A stretch of DNA of 64,000 nucleotides from DASWNP01 sp036399175 (GTDB taxonomy: Bacteria > Acidobacteriota > Blastocatellia > Pyrinomonadales > Pyrinomonadaceae): positions 1-64,000 of the forward strand of contig DASWNP010000051.1 of NCBI GenBank assembly GCA_036399175.1, read 5' to 3'. The notes below the pieces were generated by a model that did no database searches, was not told the DNA's origin, and saw only the letters and a program-made list of their open reading frames with translations. How positions within the stretch are numbered: position 1 is the stretch's first letter; every line of letters begins with the position of its first letter. Both the position numbers and the translations under genes were made by a program. Positions 1 to 8,047 of this stretch are shown piece by piece.

Positions 1-18
1 TGCGCGGATTCATATACT

Positions 19-1064
19 AAGTGCAACACGCTTCCCTGCTGCGAGGGGGAGCGGCGATACTGACTAAGACTTCAACCACCACGAAGAGGTCTAGTCATGA
101 CGTACCGCCAACTCTCCCCCGAGGAGAGGTATATGCTCGCCGCGCTCAGAAGGCAAGGGCTCAACCAGGCCGAGATTGCACGCACGCTCGGCCGCCACAG
201 GAGCACGGTCTGCCGCGAGGTCAGGCGCAACAGCACCCGTGCCGACGGCCACTACCGCGCCTTCACCGCCCAGGAGCGCACCCAGGGACGCCGCTCCCGC
301 TCGCGCCGCAACAGCCGGTTCTCGGCTGAAGACTTCGCGCTCATAGACGAGTTGCTGCGCCGGCAGTGGAGCCCCGAGCAAGTCGCCGGTCACCTCGCCC
401 GCTCAGGGCTGCTCTCGGTCAGCCACGAGACGATCTACCGCCACGTCTGGCGCGACAAGAGAGAAGGCGGCGCCCTTTACACCCACCTCCGCGGGGCGCG
501 CAAGACGAGGCGTAAGCGCTACGGCGCCTACGACAGCCGCGGTAGGCTCGCGGGCAAGCGAATGATCTCGGAGCGGCCCGCGGAGGTGGAGACGCGAGAC
601 CGCGTCGGGCACTGGGAGGCCGACACCGTGATGGGCGCCGGCAGCAGGGACTGCGTCGTCACGCTCGTCGAGCGCAAGACCGGGCTGCTGCTCATCGGGA
701 AACTCGCTGACAGGACGGCCGGGTCGCTGAGCCGGAGGGCGGTCAGCCTCATGCGCGGGCATGGCGGGAGGTTCGAGACGGTGACGACCGACAACGGCAC
801 GGAGTTCCACGACTATAAGCGGATTGAGGGGTTAACGGGGGCGGCCTTCTACTTCGCGAGGCCATACCACTCATGGGAGAGAGGTAGTAATGAGAACGCC
901 AACGGGCTCATCCGCCAGTACCTGCCGAAAGGAGCCAGCATGGCGGGTCTGAGCCAGCAGCAGTGTAACGCCATCGCCCGCAAGCTCAACACGCGGCCGC
1001 GCAAGCGGCTCGGGTTCAAGACTCCGCTCGAATGCTATAACGAGCCTTAGTCAGTGTTGCACTT
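19..1064 (+). mobile_element. IS30-family insertion sequence, apparently complete
   Basis: The element is bounded by a perfect 11-bp inverted repeat, AAGTGCAACAC at 19-29 and GTGTTGCACTT at 1054-1064, enclosing one transposase gene. The segment inside the right repeat (ACTGACTAAGG read inward) recurs imperfectly near 59-68, so the functional terminal repeat may be longer and split. Total length of about 1.05 kb fits the family. A short target duplication cannot be defined because only 18 bases lie to the left. The right end lies about 11 bases beyond the stop codon of the antitoxin gene, so the element landed beside, and not inside, the toxin/antitoxin pair. Confidence 0.88.
97..1050 (+). CDS. 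IS30-family transposase
   Basis: This 317-residue protein catalyses transposition of the surrounding insertion sequence. The N-terminus (about 5-45) is a helix-turn-helix of the IS30 type (LSPEERYML, then IARTLGRHRSTVCREVRRN). The C-terminal half is an RNase H-like integrase core with an apparently intact DDE triad: D176 in GHWEADTVMG, D232 in TTDNGTEF and E266 in ERGSNENANG. The D-to-E spacing of about 33 residues is that of the family. Length is normal and no frameshift is seen, so the enzyme could be active. The ATG at 97 starts the conserved MTYRQLSPEER region. Confidence 0.96.
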   Translation: MTYRQLSPEERYMLAALRRQGLNQAEIARTLGRHRSTVCREVRRNSTRADGHYRAFTAQERTQGRRSRSRRNSRFSAEDFALIDELLRRQWSPEQVAGHLARSGLLSVSHETIYRHVWRDKREGGALYTHLRGARKTRRKRYGAYDSRGRLAGKRMISERPAEVETRDRVGHWEADTVMGAGSRDCVVTLVERKTGLLLIGKLADRTAGSLSRRAVSLMRGHGGRFETVTTDNGTEFHDYKRIEGLTGAAFYFARPYHSWERGSNENANGLIRQYLPKGASMAGLSQQQCNAIARKLNTRPRKRLGFKTPLECYNEP

Positions 1065-1075
1065 CAAACTTGATG

Positions 1076-1309
1076 TCAGGCATCGCCTTTGGGGTGCGGG
1101 GTGGGTTGATTCTCTTTAGTAACTCTAATCAGGAAACGGAGCGCCTCATTCACGGCGTCCGCATCCGGAAATACTTCCGCCACATCCGGCTCCAATCGAA
1201 CTACACCGCTAAAGCTTTTCCGCCCGCGTCCCAACTTTCTCACGCGCAAGCTGCGCAGGTCGTACTCCGGGCGAAGTTCATCGCTCATCTCTGTTTCAAC
1301 CTTCTTCAT
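1076..1309 (-). CDS. Putative antitoxin of a BrnT-type toxin/antitoxin pair
   Basis: This 77-residue acidic/basic mixed protein is encoded immediately after, and overlapping by 14 bases, the BrnT-like toxin gene. It contains an EYDLRSL segment followed by a variable basic stretch and a C-terminal VVRLEPDVAEVFPDADAVNE region with a short predicted helix. That is the layout of small antitoxins commonly paired with DUF497 toxins. The partner role is inferred mainly from gene order. The stop codon lies about 11 bases from the end of the IS30 element, so the original C-terminus could have been altered by the insertion; the ending KGDA gives no clear answer. Confidence 0.7.
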   Translation of the reverse strand: MKKVETEMSDELRPEYDLRSLRVRKLGRGRKSFSGVVRLEPDVAEVFPDADAVNEALRFLIRVTKENQPTPHPKGDA

Positions 1310-1568
1310 ATGCCTCTCTCTCGCTTCGGGTTACTTCTCTGGCACTAATCAGGCGAGTCGCCTCGCCTCGCTCAGTGTATGAGACGAGCAACAGTCGCCC
1401 CTGCCGCGACTCCCCGATGATAATATAGCGATTCTCTTCAGAGGAATGGTCAGGGTCGTAGAAATCAACGTAGAGCGGGTCGTCGAAGACGGTCTTCGCC
1501 TCTTCAAAAGAGACTCCATGTTTTGCGAGGTTAGCCTCTGCCTTCCCTTCATCCCACTCAAATACCAT
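1296..1568 (-). CDS. brnT: BrnT family (DUF497) toxin
   Basis: This 90-residue protein matches the BrnT/DUF497 pattern: MVFEWDEGKAEANLAKHGVS at the N-terminus, then FEEAKTVFDDP, a central ENRYIIIGES strand and the C-terminal LISAREVTRSEREAYEE. Family members are small ribonuclease toxins with a RelE-like fold, neutralised by the protein encoded directly downstream. Toxin-first order with a short overlap is typical of brnTA. The ATG at 1568 starts the conserved FEWDEGKA segment. A TATACT element at 1576-1581 on the same strand lies so close to the ATG that the message may be leaderless. Flanking an IS, the pair is probably part of the accessory genome. Confidence 0.88.
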   Translation of the reverse strand: MVFEWDEGKAEANLAKHGVSFEEAKTVFDDPLYVDFYDPDHSSEENRYIIIGESRQGRLLLVSYTERGEATRLISAREVTRSEREAYEEG

Positions 1569-1575
1569 AGACGAC

Positions 1576-1581
1576 AGTATA
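1576..1581 (-). promoter_or_regulatory. Candidate -10 element of the brnT operon
   Basis: TATACT on the minus strand lies 7 bases upstream of the brnT ATG, where transcription would be expected to begin at or next to the start codon. No good -35 hexamer is seen 16-18 bases upstream and no Shine-Dalgarno sequence is present. Confidence 0.4.
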
Positions 1582-1622
1582 GCATCCGCACTTTGTAACC
1601 GAGAGATGAAGACAAAAGGAGT

Positions 1623-3086
1623 CTATAGATTCTGCCGGTTCTTCAGGATGCGGACGAAGGAGCCGGAGCGTAGCTCTGCGAGCGTGAGGCTCGTCAGGCG
1701 GAGGGCTTCTTCTTCGGTGACTGCGCCGCAGTTGATGGCGCGCAGGAAGTAGTTGAGAAGTCCCTGGCCGGTGGCGGCGTCGTCGAAGACATCGCCGACG
1801 AGCGTGGCTTTGGCGGCTTTCTCGACGAAGTTGCGCAGGCGCTCGGAGGCCGCTTCGAGGCTTTCGAGGAAGAAGGCGTAGACGGCGGCGTAGCGCGTCG
1901 GAAGCTGCGCCGGATGCAAGTCCCAGCCCTGATAGAAGGCGTTGGTGAGCGAGTGCTGGATATGCTCGTAGTGCAAGCGCCAGGCGCGCCGGACGGTGAC
2001 GCGGTTCTCTTCCAACTGCTCGTCTGTGAGTGACGCGCCTTCGGCGGCGCGGTGCGGGGCGACGGGCATGATGTTGGTCGCGCCGTCGGAGAGCCAGACG
2101 CCCGTGCCGCCGAAGGCGACCTGCATCATGTGGCGCGCGAAGTCGCAGGCCGGGTGAGTCATGTGCTGGTGCGCGGCGGTGATTTGGCAGGAAGCCGTGT
2201 AGTCGTAAGTGCCGAAGTGGGCGGCCACGCAGCGAGAGCGCGCGGCGTCGAAGAGAAGCGGCAGGTTCGATTGTCCCTGCCGGTTGATGATGGACTGGGT
2301 CGTCTCGACCATCATCTCCATCCTGAGCGTGCCGGGCGCGAGACCGAGCGCGGGCTCAAGCCGGTCGAAGATACTGGCGAGCGCCTCGACCTGTTCGGGG
2401 ATGGTGACTTTGGGAAGCGTGACGTAGAAGTTTGCGGGAAGCACGCCGCCCGTCTGCTCGACGAGAGTCGAGACGAAGATGTCGAGCGTGCGCATGCTGC
2501 GCTGGCGAAGCTCTTCGTTGAAGGGCTTGATGCGAATGCCGATGAAGGGCGGAAGCGTCGCGGCACGCATGCCGCGCGCCACTTCGGCGGCGGCTTCGGC
2601 GGCGTGCGCGTCCTCTTCGGCGTCGGGGCGATTGCCGTAGCCGTCCTCGAAGTCGATGCGAAAATCCTCGACCGGCTCGCGCCGTAGCTTCTCAAGGACG
2701 CGCGCGTAGATGGTGTGAGCGAGCCATGCCGGTCTGTTATCACGCCGCAGGACGTCGGATTGGTTCTCCAGAGTTTGCTGGAAGGCGGCATGTTGTTCGG
2801 GCGAGTCGGGCAGTTGGTCTGCGCCCGCGAGTCCGATGGCGCGCGCGAAGGTGACGGCGTCGGGCGCGTACTGTTCGAGCGAGCGCAGGGCGAGCGAGCC
2901 GAGGCGCGCAGCCGATTCGGCTTTGAAGAGGTGCGCGCCGCCGTAGACAGTGTGCACGGGCTGGCGGCGTCCGGTCTCGCCGGGATAGCGCGCGGCGAAG
3001 TCGGCGTTGGCGGCTTGAAGCTGCGTGGTCAATTCTCGGAGGCTGTCGTCGGACAGAGTCGTTTTCGCGTCGCTCGATGTTTTCAT
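1623..3086 (-). CDS. HpcH/HpaI aldolase/citrate lyase-like enzyme (DUF6986 type)
   Basis: This 487-residue protein resembles the aldolase/citrate-lyase superfamily members often annotated as aldolase or 'phosphoenolpyruvate kinase' (DUF6986). Visible landmarks are the early VYGGAHLFK segment, an acidic metal/substrate strand FRIDFEDGYGNR near residue 145, FIGIRIKPFNEE near 180, the METT segment (MEMMVETTQSI) and HFGTYDYTASC near 290. The superfamily cleaves or forms C-C bonds of short oxo-acids on a (beta/alpha)8 barrel; the actual substrate is not known. The ATG at 3086 is preceded by a GAGGAG ribosome-binding site. The gene is monocistronic and convergent to nothing close. No signal peptide, so cytosolic. 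Confidence 0.72.
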   Translation of the reverse strand: MKTSSDAKTTLSDDSLRELTTQLQAANADFAARYPGETGRRQPVHTVYGGAHLFKAESAARLGSLALRSLEQYAPDAVTFARAIGLAGADQLPDSPEQHAAFQQTLENQSDVLRRDNRPAWLAHTIYARVLEKLRREPVEDFRIDFEDGYGNRPDAEEDAHAAEAAAEVARGMRAATLPPFIGIRIKPFNEELRQRSMRTLDIFVSTLVEQTGGVLPANFYVTLPKVTIPEQVEALASIFDRLEPALGLAPGTLRMEMMVETTQSIINRQGQSNLPLLFDAARSRCVAAHFGTYDYTASCQITAAHQHMTHPACDFARHMMQVAFGGTGVWLSDGATNIMPVAPHRAAEGASLTDEQLEENRVTVRRAWRLHYEHIQHSLTNAFYQGWDLHPAQLPTRYAAVYAFFLESLEAASERLRNFVEKAAKATLVGDVFDDAATGQGLLNYFLRAINCGAVTEEEALRLTSLTLAELRSGSFVRILKNRQNL

Positions 3087-3146
3087 GTCGCTCCTCGCGT
3101 CGTGGTCGAAGCATTCTAAATCAAAGCGCGAGTTTCGGAAAATTAA

Positions 3147-3190
3147 GAGAGGGCTTCCGGTCGGCGACTCGCCTGACCGGAAGCCCTCTC
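3147..3190 (-). terminator. Intrinsic terminator of the M16 peptidase operon
   Basis: A perfect 16-bp stem (GAGAGGGCTTCCGGTC at 3147-3162 with its complement at 3175-3190) closes a 12-base loop. Read on the minus strand it is followed by TTAATTTTCC. It lies just downstream of the inactive M16 subunit gene ending at 3212. Confidence 0.85.
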
Positions 3191-3211
3191 GCGTGCTCGC
3201 TCGACCAGCTT

Positions 3212-4759
3212 CTACTCGAAAACACGCTCGACCGGCGTGATGGTGACGTGCTCGGGTTTGACGTTGATTTTGTAGGCTTCGATGATTTTGTCTTCGTCCG
3301 TAATCTCTTTGGGCTTGGGCGAGACGTAGGTGATGGGCGAAGGCTTGCCGCTCGCGATGGCGTCGCGCAGAGCTTCGGCGTCGCGCGTGACGACGACGAC
3401 GCGCATCGAGCCCGAGGCGAGGTGCTGGCGGATGGCGCGGTTCACGTCTTCGAGCGTGAGGCGCGAGAGCTGCTGTCGCAGGTAAGTGTTGAAGTCGTCG
3501 ATGCGGTAGTAGCGGCTATCGAGGGCGTAGCCGAGGCGCGCGTCCTGCGTCTGAGTGAGGACGTTGGAATACTTGGAGAGAAATTCCCGCGTCGCCTCGA
3601 AGGTCTCGCGAGTCATCCCTTCGCGGACGAGCTTGTCGTATTCGTAGAGCGCGGCGCGCAGGGTGAAGAGGCCGTTCTGCGGCTCGACGGGGCGAATCCA
3701 GATTTGAAAAATCTGCGACGTGCGGCCGAGATTCGGGTCGGGCTGCGTGAGGAACATGCCGCGCGGGAAGTATTCGACGTAGGCGTAGTCGCCGTAGTTG
3801 AGGCCGCGCGCTTCGCGCAGACGCCCGTAGAGATAGCTGTTCGACGAGCGATGCTGGCCGAAATAGGAGGCGACGAGCGCGAGCGCAGGCCAGTCTTTGT
3901 GCGAGCGATTGACGCCTATGGGAAAGCCGAGCGAGATGGCCGTCGAGCGCGTGTCGCGCTTGATAATCTCGACGCGCAGCCCCTGGTCGAGCTTCGGAGC
4001 ATCAATCTTCACGGACGAGGGCGCGCCTTCGGGAAGCTTCGCGAAGTCGGCCATGATGCGGTCTTTGAAATCGCCGGGGAAGCCGCCCGCGAGGCCGACG
4101 ACGAGGTTGGCCTGCGTGTAGTTTTTACGATAAAAGTCGCGCACGTCGTCGATGGTGAGACGTTCGAGCGAGCTGAGCCGCCCCGAGTTGTGATGCCCGT
4201 AGGGGTGGCCTGCGTAGATGATGTTGTAGAGATGCTCTTTGCCAAGCTCTTCGTCGTTGCCCTCGCGCAGAGAGACGCGAAGGAAGTTGACGGCGTCGGA
4301 CTTCAGCCGGTTGAAATCCTCTTCGCGGAAGCCGGGGTCGAGAAGCATCTGGGTGATGAGCCGGTAGAAGCTTTCGAGATTATCGGCGTGCGTCGTGCCG
4401 TAGAAGACGCTCATCTCTTTATCGACCTGCGACTCGAAGGAGCTTGCCATCGGATACATCGCTTCGAGAATCTGCTGGTAAGTCATCGAGCGCGAGCCGC
4501 CGCCCGCGAGCAGCGCGGCAGTGAGGGCGGCCACGCCCTCTTTGCCCTGCGGGTCGGAGGCCGAGCCGGTCATAAAAAGGATGCGAAACGAGACGAGCGG
4601 CGAGCGGTTCGGCAAAAGTACGCTGTTCATGTGGGCGGGTTCAGGTGCTCGGGGCGGCTTCTGCCCTTTAGAGACGGAAGCGTCGGCGGCGAAGGTGGCG
4701 AAGGTCGTCTGCGCGATAAGAAGAAGCGTGAGAGCCAGAGATAGTCGGCGCTTAATCAT
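3212..4759 (-). CDS. M16 family peptidase-like protein lacking the zinc motif (partner subunit)
   Basis: This 515-residue exported protein has a signal peptide (IKRRLSLALTLLLIAQTTFA) and an insulinase/M16 fold, but the zinc-binding HxxEH is absent. The corresponding helix reads GKEGVAALTAALLAGG. Two M16-type halves are visible: VSFRILFMTGSASDP at the N-terminus and LERLTIDDVRDFYRKNYTQA at the start of the middle domain, with the region around 380-470 forming the second half. Such non-catalytic paralogs form the lid of a heterodimer with a catalytic subunit. It starts within the stop codon of that catalytic gene (ATGA overlap) behind GGAGG, so the two are translationally coupled. Likely periplasmic. 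Confidence 0.9.
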   Translation of the reverse strand: MIKRRLSLALTLLLIAQTTFATFAADASVSKGQKPPRAPEPAHMNSVLLPNRSPLVSFRILFMTGSASDPQGKEGVAALTAALLAGGGSRSMTYQQILEAMYPMASSFESQVDKEMSVFYGTTHADNLESFYRLITQMLLDPGFREEDFNRLKSDAVNFLRVSLREGNDEELGKEHLYNIIYAGHPYGHHNSGRLSSLERLTIDDVRDFYRKNYTQANLVVGLAGGFPGDFKDRIMADFAKLPEGAPSSVKIDAPKLDQGLRVEIIKRDTRSTAISLGFPIGVNRSHKDWPALALVASYFGQHRSSNSYLYGRLREARGLNYGDYAYVEYFPRGMFLTQPDPNLGRTSQIFQIWIRPVEPQNGLFTLRAALYEYDKLVREGMTRETFEATREFLSKYSNVLTQTQDARLGYALDSRYYRIDDFNTYLRQQLSRLTLEDVNRAIRQHLASGSMRVVVVTRDAEALRDAIASGKPSPITYVSPKPKEITDEDKIIEAYKINVKPEHVTITPVERVFE

Positions 4760-6126
4760 TTTTCACCCTCCTTGCCTGCGCTCGTGGCGCTCGCGTTCTT
4801 CGTGGCGAGCGTGACGATGGTGCGGTTGCGTTCCTGAAAATAACGCGCGGCGGCGGCGCGTATGTCTTCGGGCGTTATCTGCTCGTAGAGGGCGTAGACG
4901 CGGTCGATTGCCTCGGGCGTGCGGCGCAGGGCGATGTAGGGCGCGAGCGCGGCGGCAATCGCCTGCGAGCTGTTCATCGAAAGCGCGAAGCTGTAGCGCA
5001 GACGCGAGCGCGTGGCGTCGAGCTTGGCCTGCGGGATGGTCTCCGTGCTGTAACGCTTGAAGGTCGAGAGAATCTGCTCGCGCACGTCCTCTAAATTCTT
5101 CTGGTCTTTGACGCGCGCGAGGACGGCGAACATCTCGGGGTCAACCTGGTCGTCGAAAGAGACGGCGAGATAATCGACCTTCTGCTCTTTGAGCACGAGG
5201 CGCTGGTAGAGGTCGGAGTTTTCGCCGAAGGCGACGACGGCCAGAAGGTCGAGCGCGGCCTTGTCCTTGCGCTCGTCGGAGAAGGCTGGGGCGCGAAAGG
5301 CGACGGCGAGGTGCGGCAGAGTCGGCGTCGGCCAATCGACGTAAGCGGTGCGCGGCGCGCTCTGCTCCGGCTCCGACTGTATCTCCGGCACGTAATTGCC
5401 GCGCTTCCACTCGCCGAAATACTTCTTCGCCAGCTCAAGCGAGCGCTCGGGCGTCACGTCGCCGACGAGCACGATGGTCGTGTACTCGGGGCGGTAGTAG
5501 CGACGGTAGAAATCGAGGCTGTACTGGTACTGGTTCGGCATGTCCACGATGTCTTTGAGATAGCCCATCGTGGTGTGAGAGTAGGTGTGCTTCTGAAAAG
5601 CGGTCTCGCGCAGGCGCTCGTAGAGCTGGCTGAAGGGGTTGCTGCTGTTCTTGTCGTACTCGCCGCGCACAGCGCCGGTCTCGGTCTTGTAGGCCGTCTC
5701 CGGGTATTTCAGACGCATGAAGCGGTCGGCCTCCATCTTCATAATCTCTTCCAAGTCTTCCTTCGAGAAGACTTCGTGATAGACGGTGCGGTCGTCGGAG
5801 GTGTAGGCGTTCGAGGCCGCCCCGGCGCGCTTGAGAATGGCATCGCGCTGCTCGGCCGAGTAGTTCTCGCTGCCGCGAAACATGAGGTGCTCGAAGAGGT
5901 GCGCGTAGCCGCTCTTGCCCGGCTCTATCTCGTTGCGCGAGCCCGTGGAGACGACGATGTAGAGCGCGACGAGGTTCGGATAATCCGTCGGCACGGTGAC
6001 GACTCTCAGGCCGTTCGGCAAATCTGAGATTTTGTAATCGTAAGGGAAAACCTTACGCTGTTTTTGCTGCGCCAGCCCGACGAGCGGCAGGCACAACGCC
6101 AGCATCAATAACAGAAGCATCTTCAT
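4756..6126 (-). CDS. M16 family zinc metalloprotease, catalytic subunit
   Basis: This is a 456-residue exported peptidase. After a signal peptide (MKMLLLLMLALCLPLVGLAQ) comes the M16 N-domain (YKISDLPNGLRVV) with the inverted zinc motif HLFEH (GYAHLFEHLMFRGSENY) and the distal glutamate in VRGEYDKN about 75 residues later. The C-half carries the R/Y substrate-binding part (LRYSFALSM). The start is taken at the second possible codon, the ATG at 6126, because it begins the signal peptide and follows GGGAG; a TTG at 6144 would add six residues. It is the first gene of a two-gene operon with its inactive paralog, and the complex probably degrades peptides in the periplasm. Confidence 0.92.
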   Translation of the reverse strand: MKMLLLLMLALCLPLVGLAQQKQRKVFPYDYKISDLPNGLRVVTVPTDYPNLVALYIVVSTGSRNEIEPGKSGYAHLFEHLMFRGSENYSAEQRDAILKRAGAASNAYTSDDRTVYHEVFSKEDLEEIMKMEADRFMRLKYPETAYKTETGAVRGEYDKNSSNPFSQLYERLRETAFQKHTYSHTTMGYLKDIVDMPNQYQYSLDFYRRYYRPEYTTIVLVGDVTPERSLELAKKYFGEWKRGNYVPEIQSEPEQSAPRTAYVDWPTPTLPHLAVAFRAPAFSDERKDKAALDLLAVVAFGENSDLYQRLVLKEQKVDYLAVSFDDQVDPEMFAVLARVKDQKNLEDVREQILSTFKRYSTETIPQAKLDATRSRLRYSFALSMNSSQAIAAALAPYIALRRTPEAIDRVYALYEQITPEDIRAAAARYFQERNRTIVTLATKNASATSAGKEGEK

Positions 6127-6254
6127 CTTGTGCTCAACTCCCAAAACTTTTGCATGGATATAGCGGTGGAGACGGAAAGATTATACCCGACAGGAGAACG
6201 GTTGGCATATCTGGAGAGATGTGGAGGCGCGGCGCTCATCGGCGGCGCGAAAAC

Positions 6255-7997
6255 TCAGACGGATTGAATGGCGCGCATCAGGTCAACGAGACCGCTGCCT
6301 TGAAAATAGCGCTCGCGCTTGAGGTCGGTGGTCGTCGAGAGAAAAATCTCTTTGACTCGCTCGGGCTGCCCGATGAACTCGCGCCTGACGGAGAGAAACG
6401 CCGCGATGATGCCGGAGACGTGAGGCGCGGCCATGCTCGTGCCGCTCTGTTCCAGATAGTGGCAGTCGCCGCCGACCAGTTGCTCCATCTCCTCGCGTCG
6501 TCTGCCAGCCGCGCAGGAGAGAATTTTTTCTCCGGGAGCGACGAGGTCTGGCTTGATGCGCCCGTCGCCGGTCGGCCCCTTCGATGAGAAATAAGAGACG
6601 CCGTAGATGTGCGGGCTGTCTCTGTGCGTCGAGCCGACGGTGATGGCTAGTTCGGCGTTGCCGGGGTCGTCAATAGTCATGTCGAGTCCGGCGCGCGCAA
6701 CTCCCTGGTCGGCGGCGACTCTTCCGTAGCCGCTATTTCCAGCCGACACGACGACCACCACGCCCGAGCGCACGAGCCTGTCAACCTCCACACAGAGCGG
6801 ACTCTGACCGCAGGCGAACCATTCGGGCTCAAACTCGTAGCCGAGGCTCATGTTGACGCCGTGAATCAGGAGGCGACGCCCGTAGCCGTTAATTTTTTGA
6901 ATCCGCGCGATGGCGGCGATGAGGCTGCTCGTCTGCCCATTGCCCGCTTCGTCCGTCACCCTCATGCTGAGCAGCTTGCACCTGGGAGCCATGCCGGAGA
7001 TAGCGGTCAGATTCTTGACGGGGTCGAGCTTGATACGCCCCCTCTCATTACGATGCCGCGCGTAGGCGAGGATTTCCTGCGGCTGATTCGGGTCAGGATT
7101 CGGAACTCTCATCTCTCCCGCGATGATACCGGCGACGTGCGTGCCGTGTCCGTCACCGTCCCTTTTGGCTCGCGCCTCGCGGTCTTCGGGAGTGCCCCGG
7201 CGCGAGAAGTCCTGATGCCGGAGCGGAGGTTCGAGTTCGAGGTTCTTGTGTAGCCGGAAGTGCGGGTGGTCTTCGTCGATGCCGGAATCGAGCACCGCCC
7301 AGACGATGCCTTCGCCGTAGGCTGAGAAAGAGACGCGGGCGGCGTCGGCCTTCACCGTGCTGACCGACTTGTTGATGAAGAGCTTAACGGGGAAGTCAGG
7401 CCAGATATGATAGATGGCGCGAGCGCCGACGGTGGCTCCGATAGTTTCATTGCCCTGTTCGCCTTCCTTCTGCTTGGCGTCGCGCCGCACCAGCTCACGA
7501 ATCACTTCGGCTTCGAGCCTGCCGAAGAGATACTGCTCGCTGTCTTCGCTCTTGTCTTCGTCGATTTCCTGAGACAACTCCTCGTCGCTCTCTTTCTCTC
7601 CCTGTCGCTTCCTTTTATTGGCATCAGGCACATAGACTTTCCCGGTTTTTCGCCCGATGCGATTGATGATGTCGTTCGTCTTTTCGACGACCCACTTGCG
7701 CGCGCCGTCGCGGCTGCGCGGATATTCCAGATTGAGGTCGATGATGACGGGGTGGAGGCGCGGGCGCAGCCTCCTGTTCTTCTTAAGCTTTTCTTCTTCC
7801 TCTTCGAGAATTTGAAGAAGCGGCATGGCGATAACTGTTTTGTCGAGCGTGTCAGGGGTGAAGAATCGCTCGTCAGGGTCTCTTTGCGTCAGACCGTTAG
7901 CGAAGAGAGAGCTTTTTCTCGAAGATGATGCTTTCCGGCTGCTCTTGCGTGCGGAAGACTTTGCTGCTTTAGACTTTGCTGATTTGCGGGTAGCCAC
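6255..7997 (-). CDS. Subtilisin-like serine protease (S8) with lysine/serine-rich N-terminal tail
   Basis: This 580-residue S8 peptidase has the catalytic triad intact: Asp in WAVLDSGIDEDHP, His in GDGHGTHVAGIIAG and Ser in SGTSMAAPHVSG. The oxyanion Asn lies in VVVVSAGNSGYG. There is no signal peptide. The first 30 residues are an Ala/Lys/Ser/Arg-rich tail resembling histone H1 tails, followed by about 170 residues without a recognised domain, including an acidic Lys/Glu/Asp/Ser-rich stretch. The protein is therefore probably cytoplasmic or released by another route. The GTG at 7997 follows GGAGG with good spacing. The gene is alone on its strand between the M16 pair and pncB. Confidence 0.9.
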   Translation of the reverse strand: MATRKSAKSKAAKSSARKSSRKASSSRKSSLFANGLTQRDPDERFFTPDTLDKTVIAMPLLQILEEEEEKLKKNRRLRPRLHPVIIDLNLEYPRSRDGARKWVVEKTNDIINRIGRKTGKVYVPDANKRKRQGEKESDEELSQEIDEDKSEDSEQYLFGRLEAEVIRELVRRDAKQKEGEQGNETIGATVGARAIYHIWPDFPVKLFINKSVSTVKADAARVSFSAYGEGIVWAVLDSGIDEDHPHFRLHKNLELEPPLRHQDFSRRGTPEDREARAKRDGDGHGTHVAGIIAGEMRVPNPDPNQPQEILAYARHRNERGRIKLDPVKNLTAISGMAPRCKLLSMRVTDEAGNGQTSSLIAAIARIQKINGYGRRLLIHGVNMSLGYEFEPEWFACGQSPLCVEVDRLVRSGVVVVVSAGNSGYGRVAADQGVARAGLDMTIDDPGNAELAITVGSTHRDSPHIYGVSYFSSKGPTGDGRIKPDLVAPGEKILSCAAGRRREEMEQLVGGDCHYLEQSGTSMAAPHVSGIIAAFLSVRREFIGQPERVKEIFLSTTTDLKRERYFQGSGLVDLMRAIQSV

Positions 7998-8047
7998 GAC
8001 TTGCCTCCGGCGGGAGTGAGAATGAAGAAACCGACGGCGGCCTTATT

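Noticed and set aside
3077..4744. 555-codon open frame opposite the M16 subunit gene
   Set aside because: It mirrors the codon bias of the real minus-strand gene in a GC-rich genome; the encoded sequence has no domain-like features and the M16 reading is clear.
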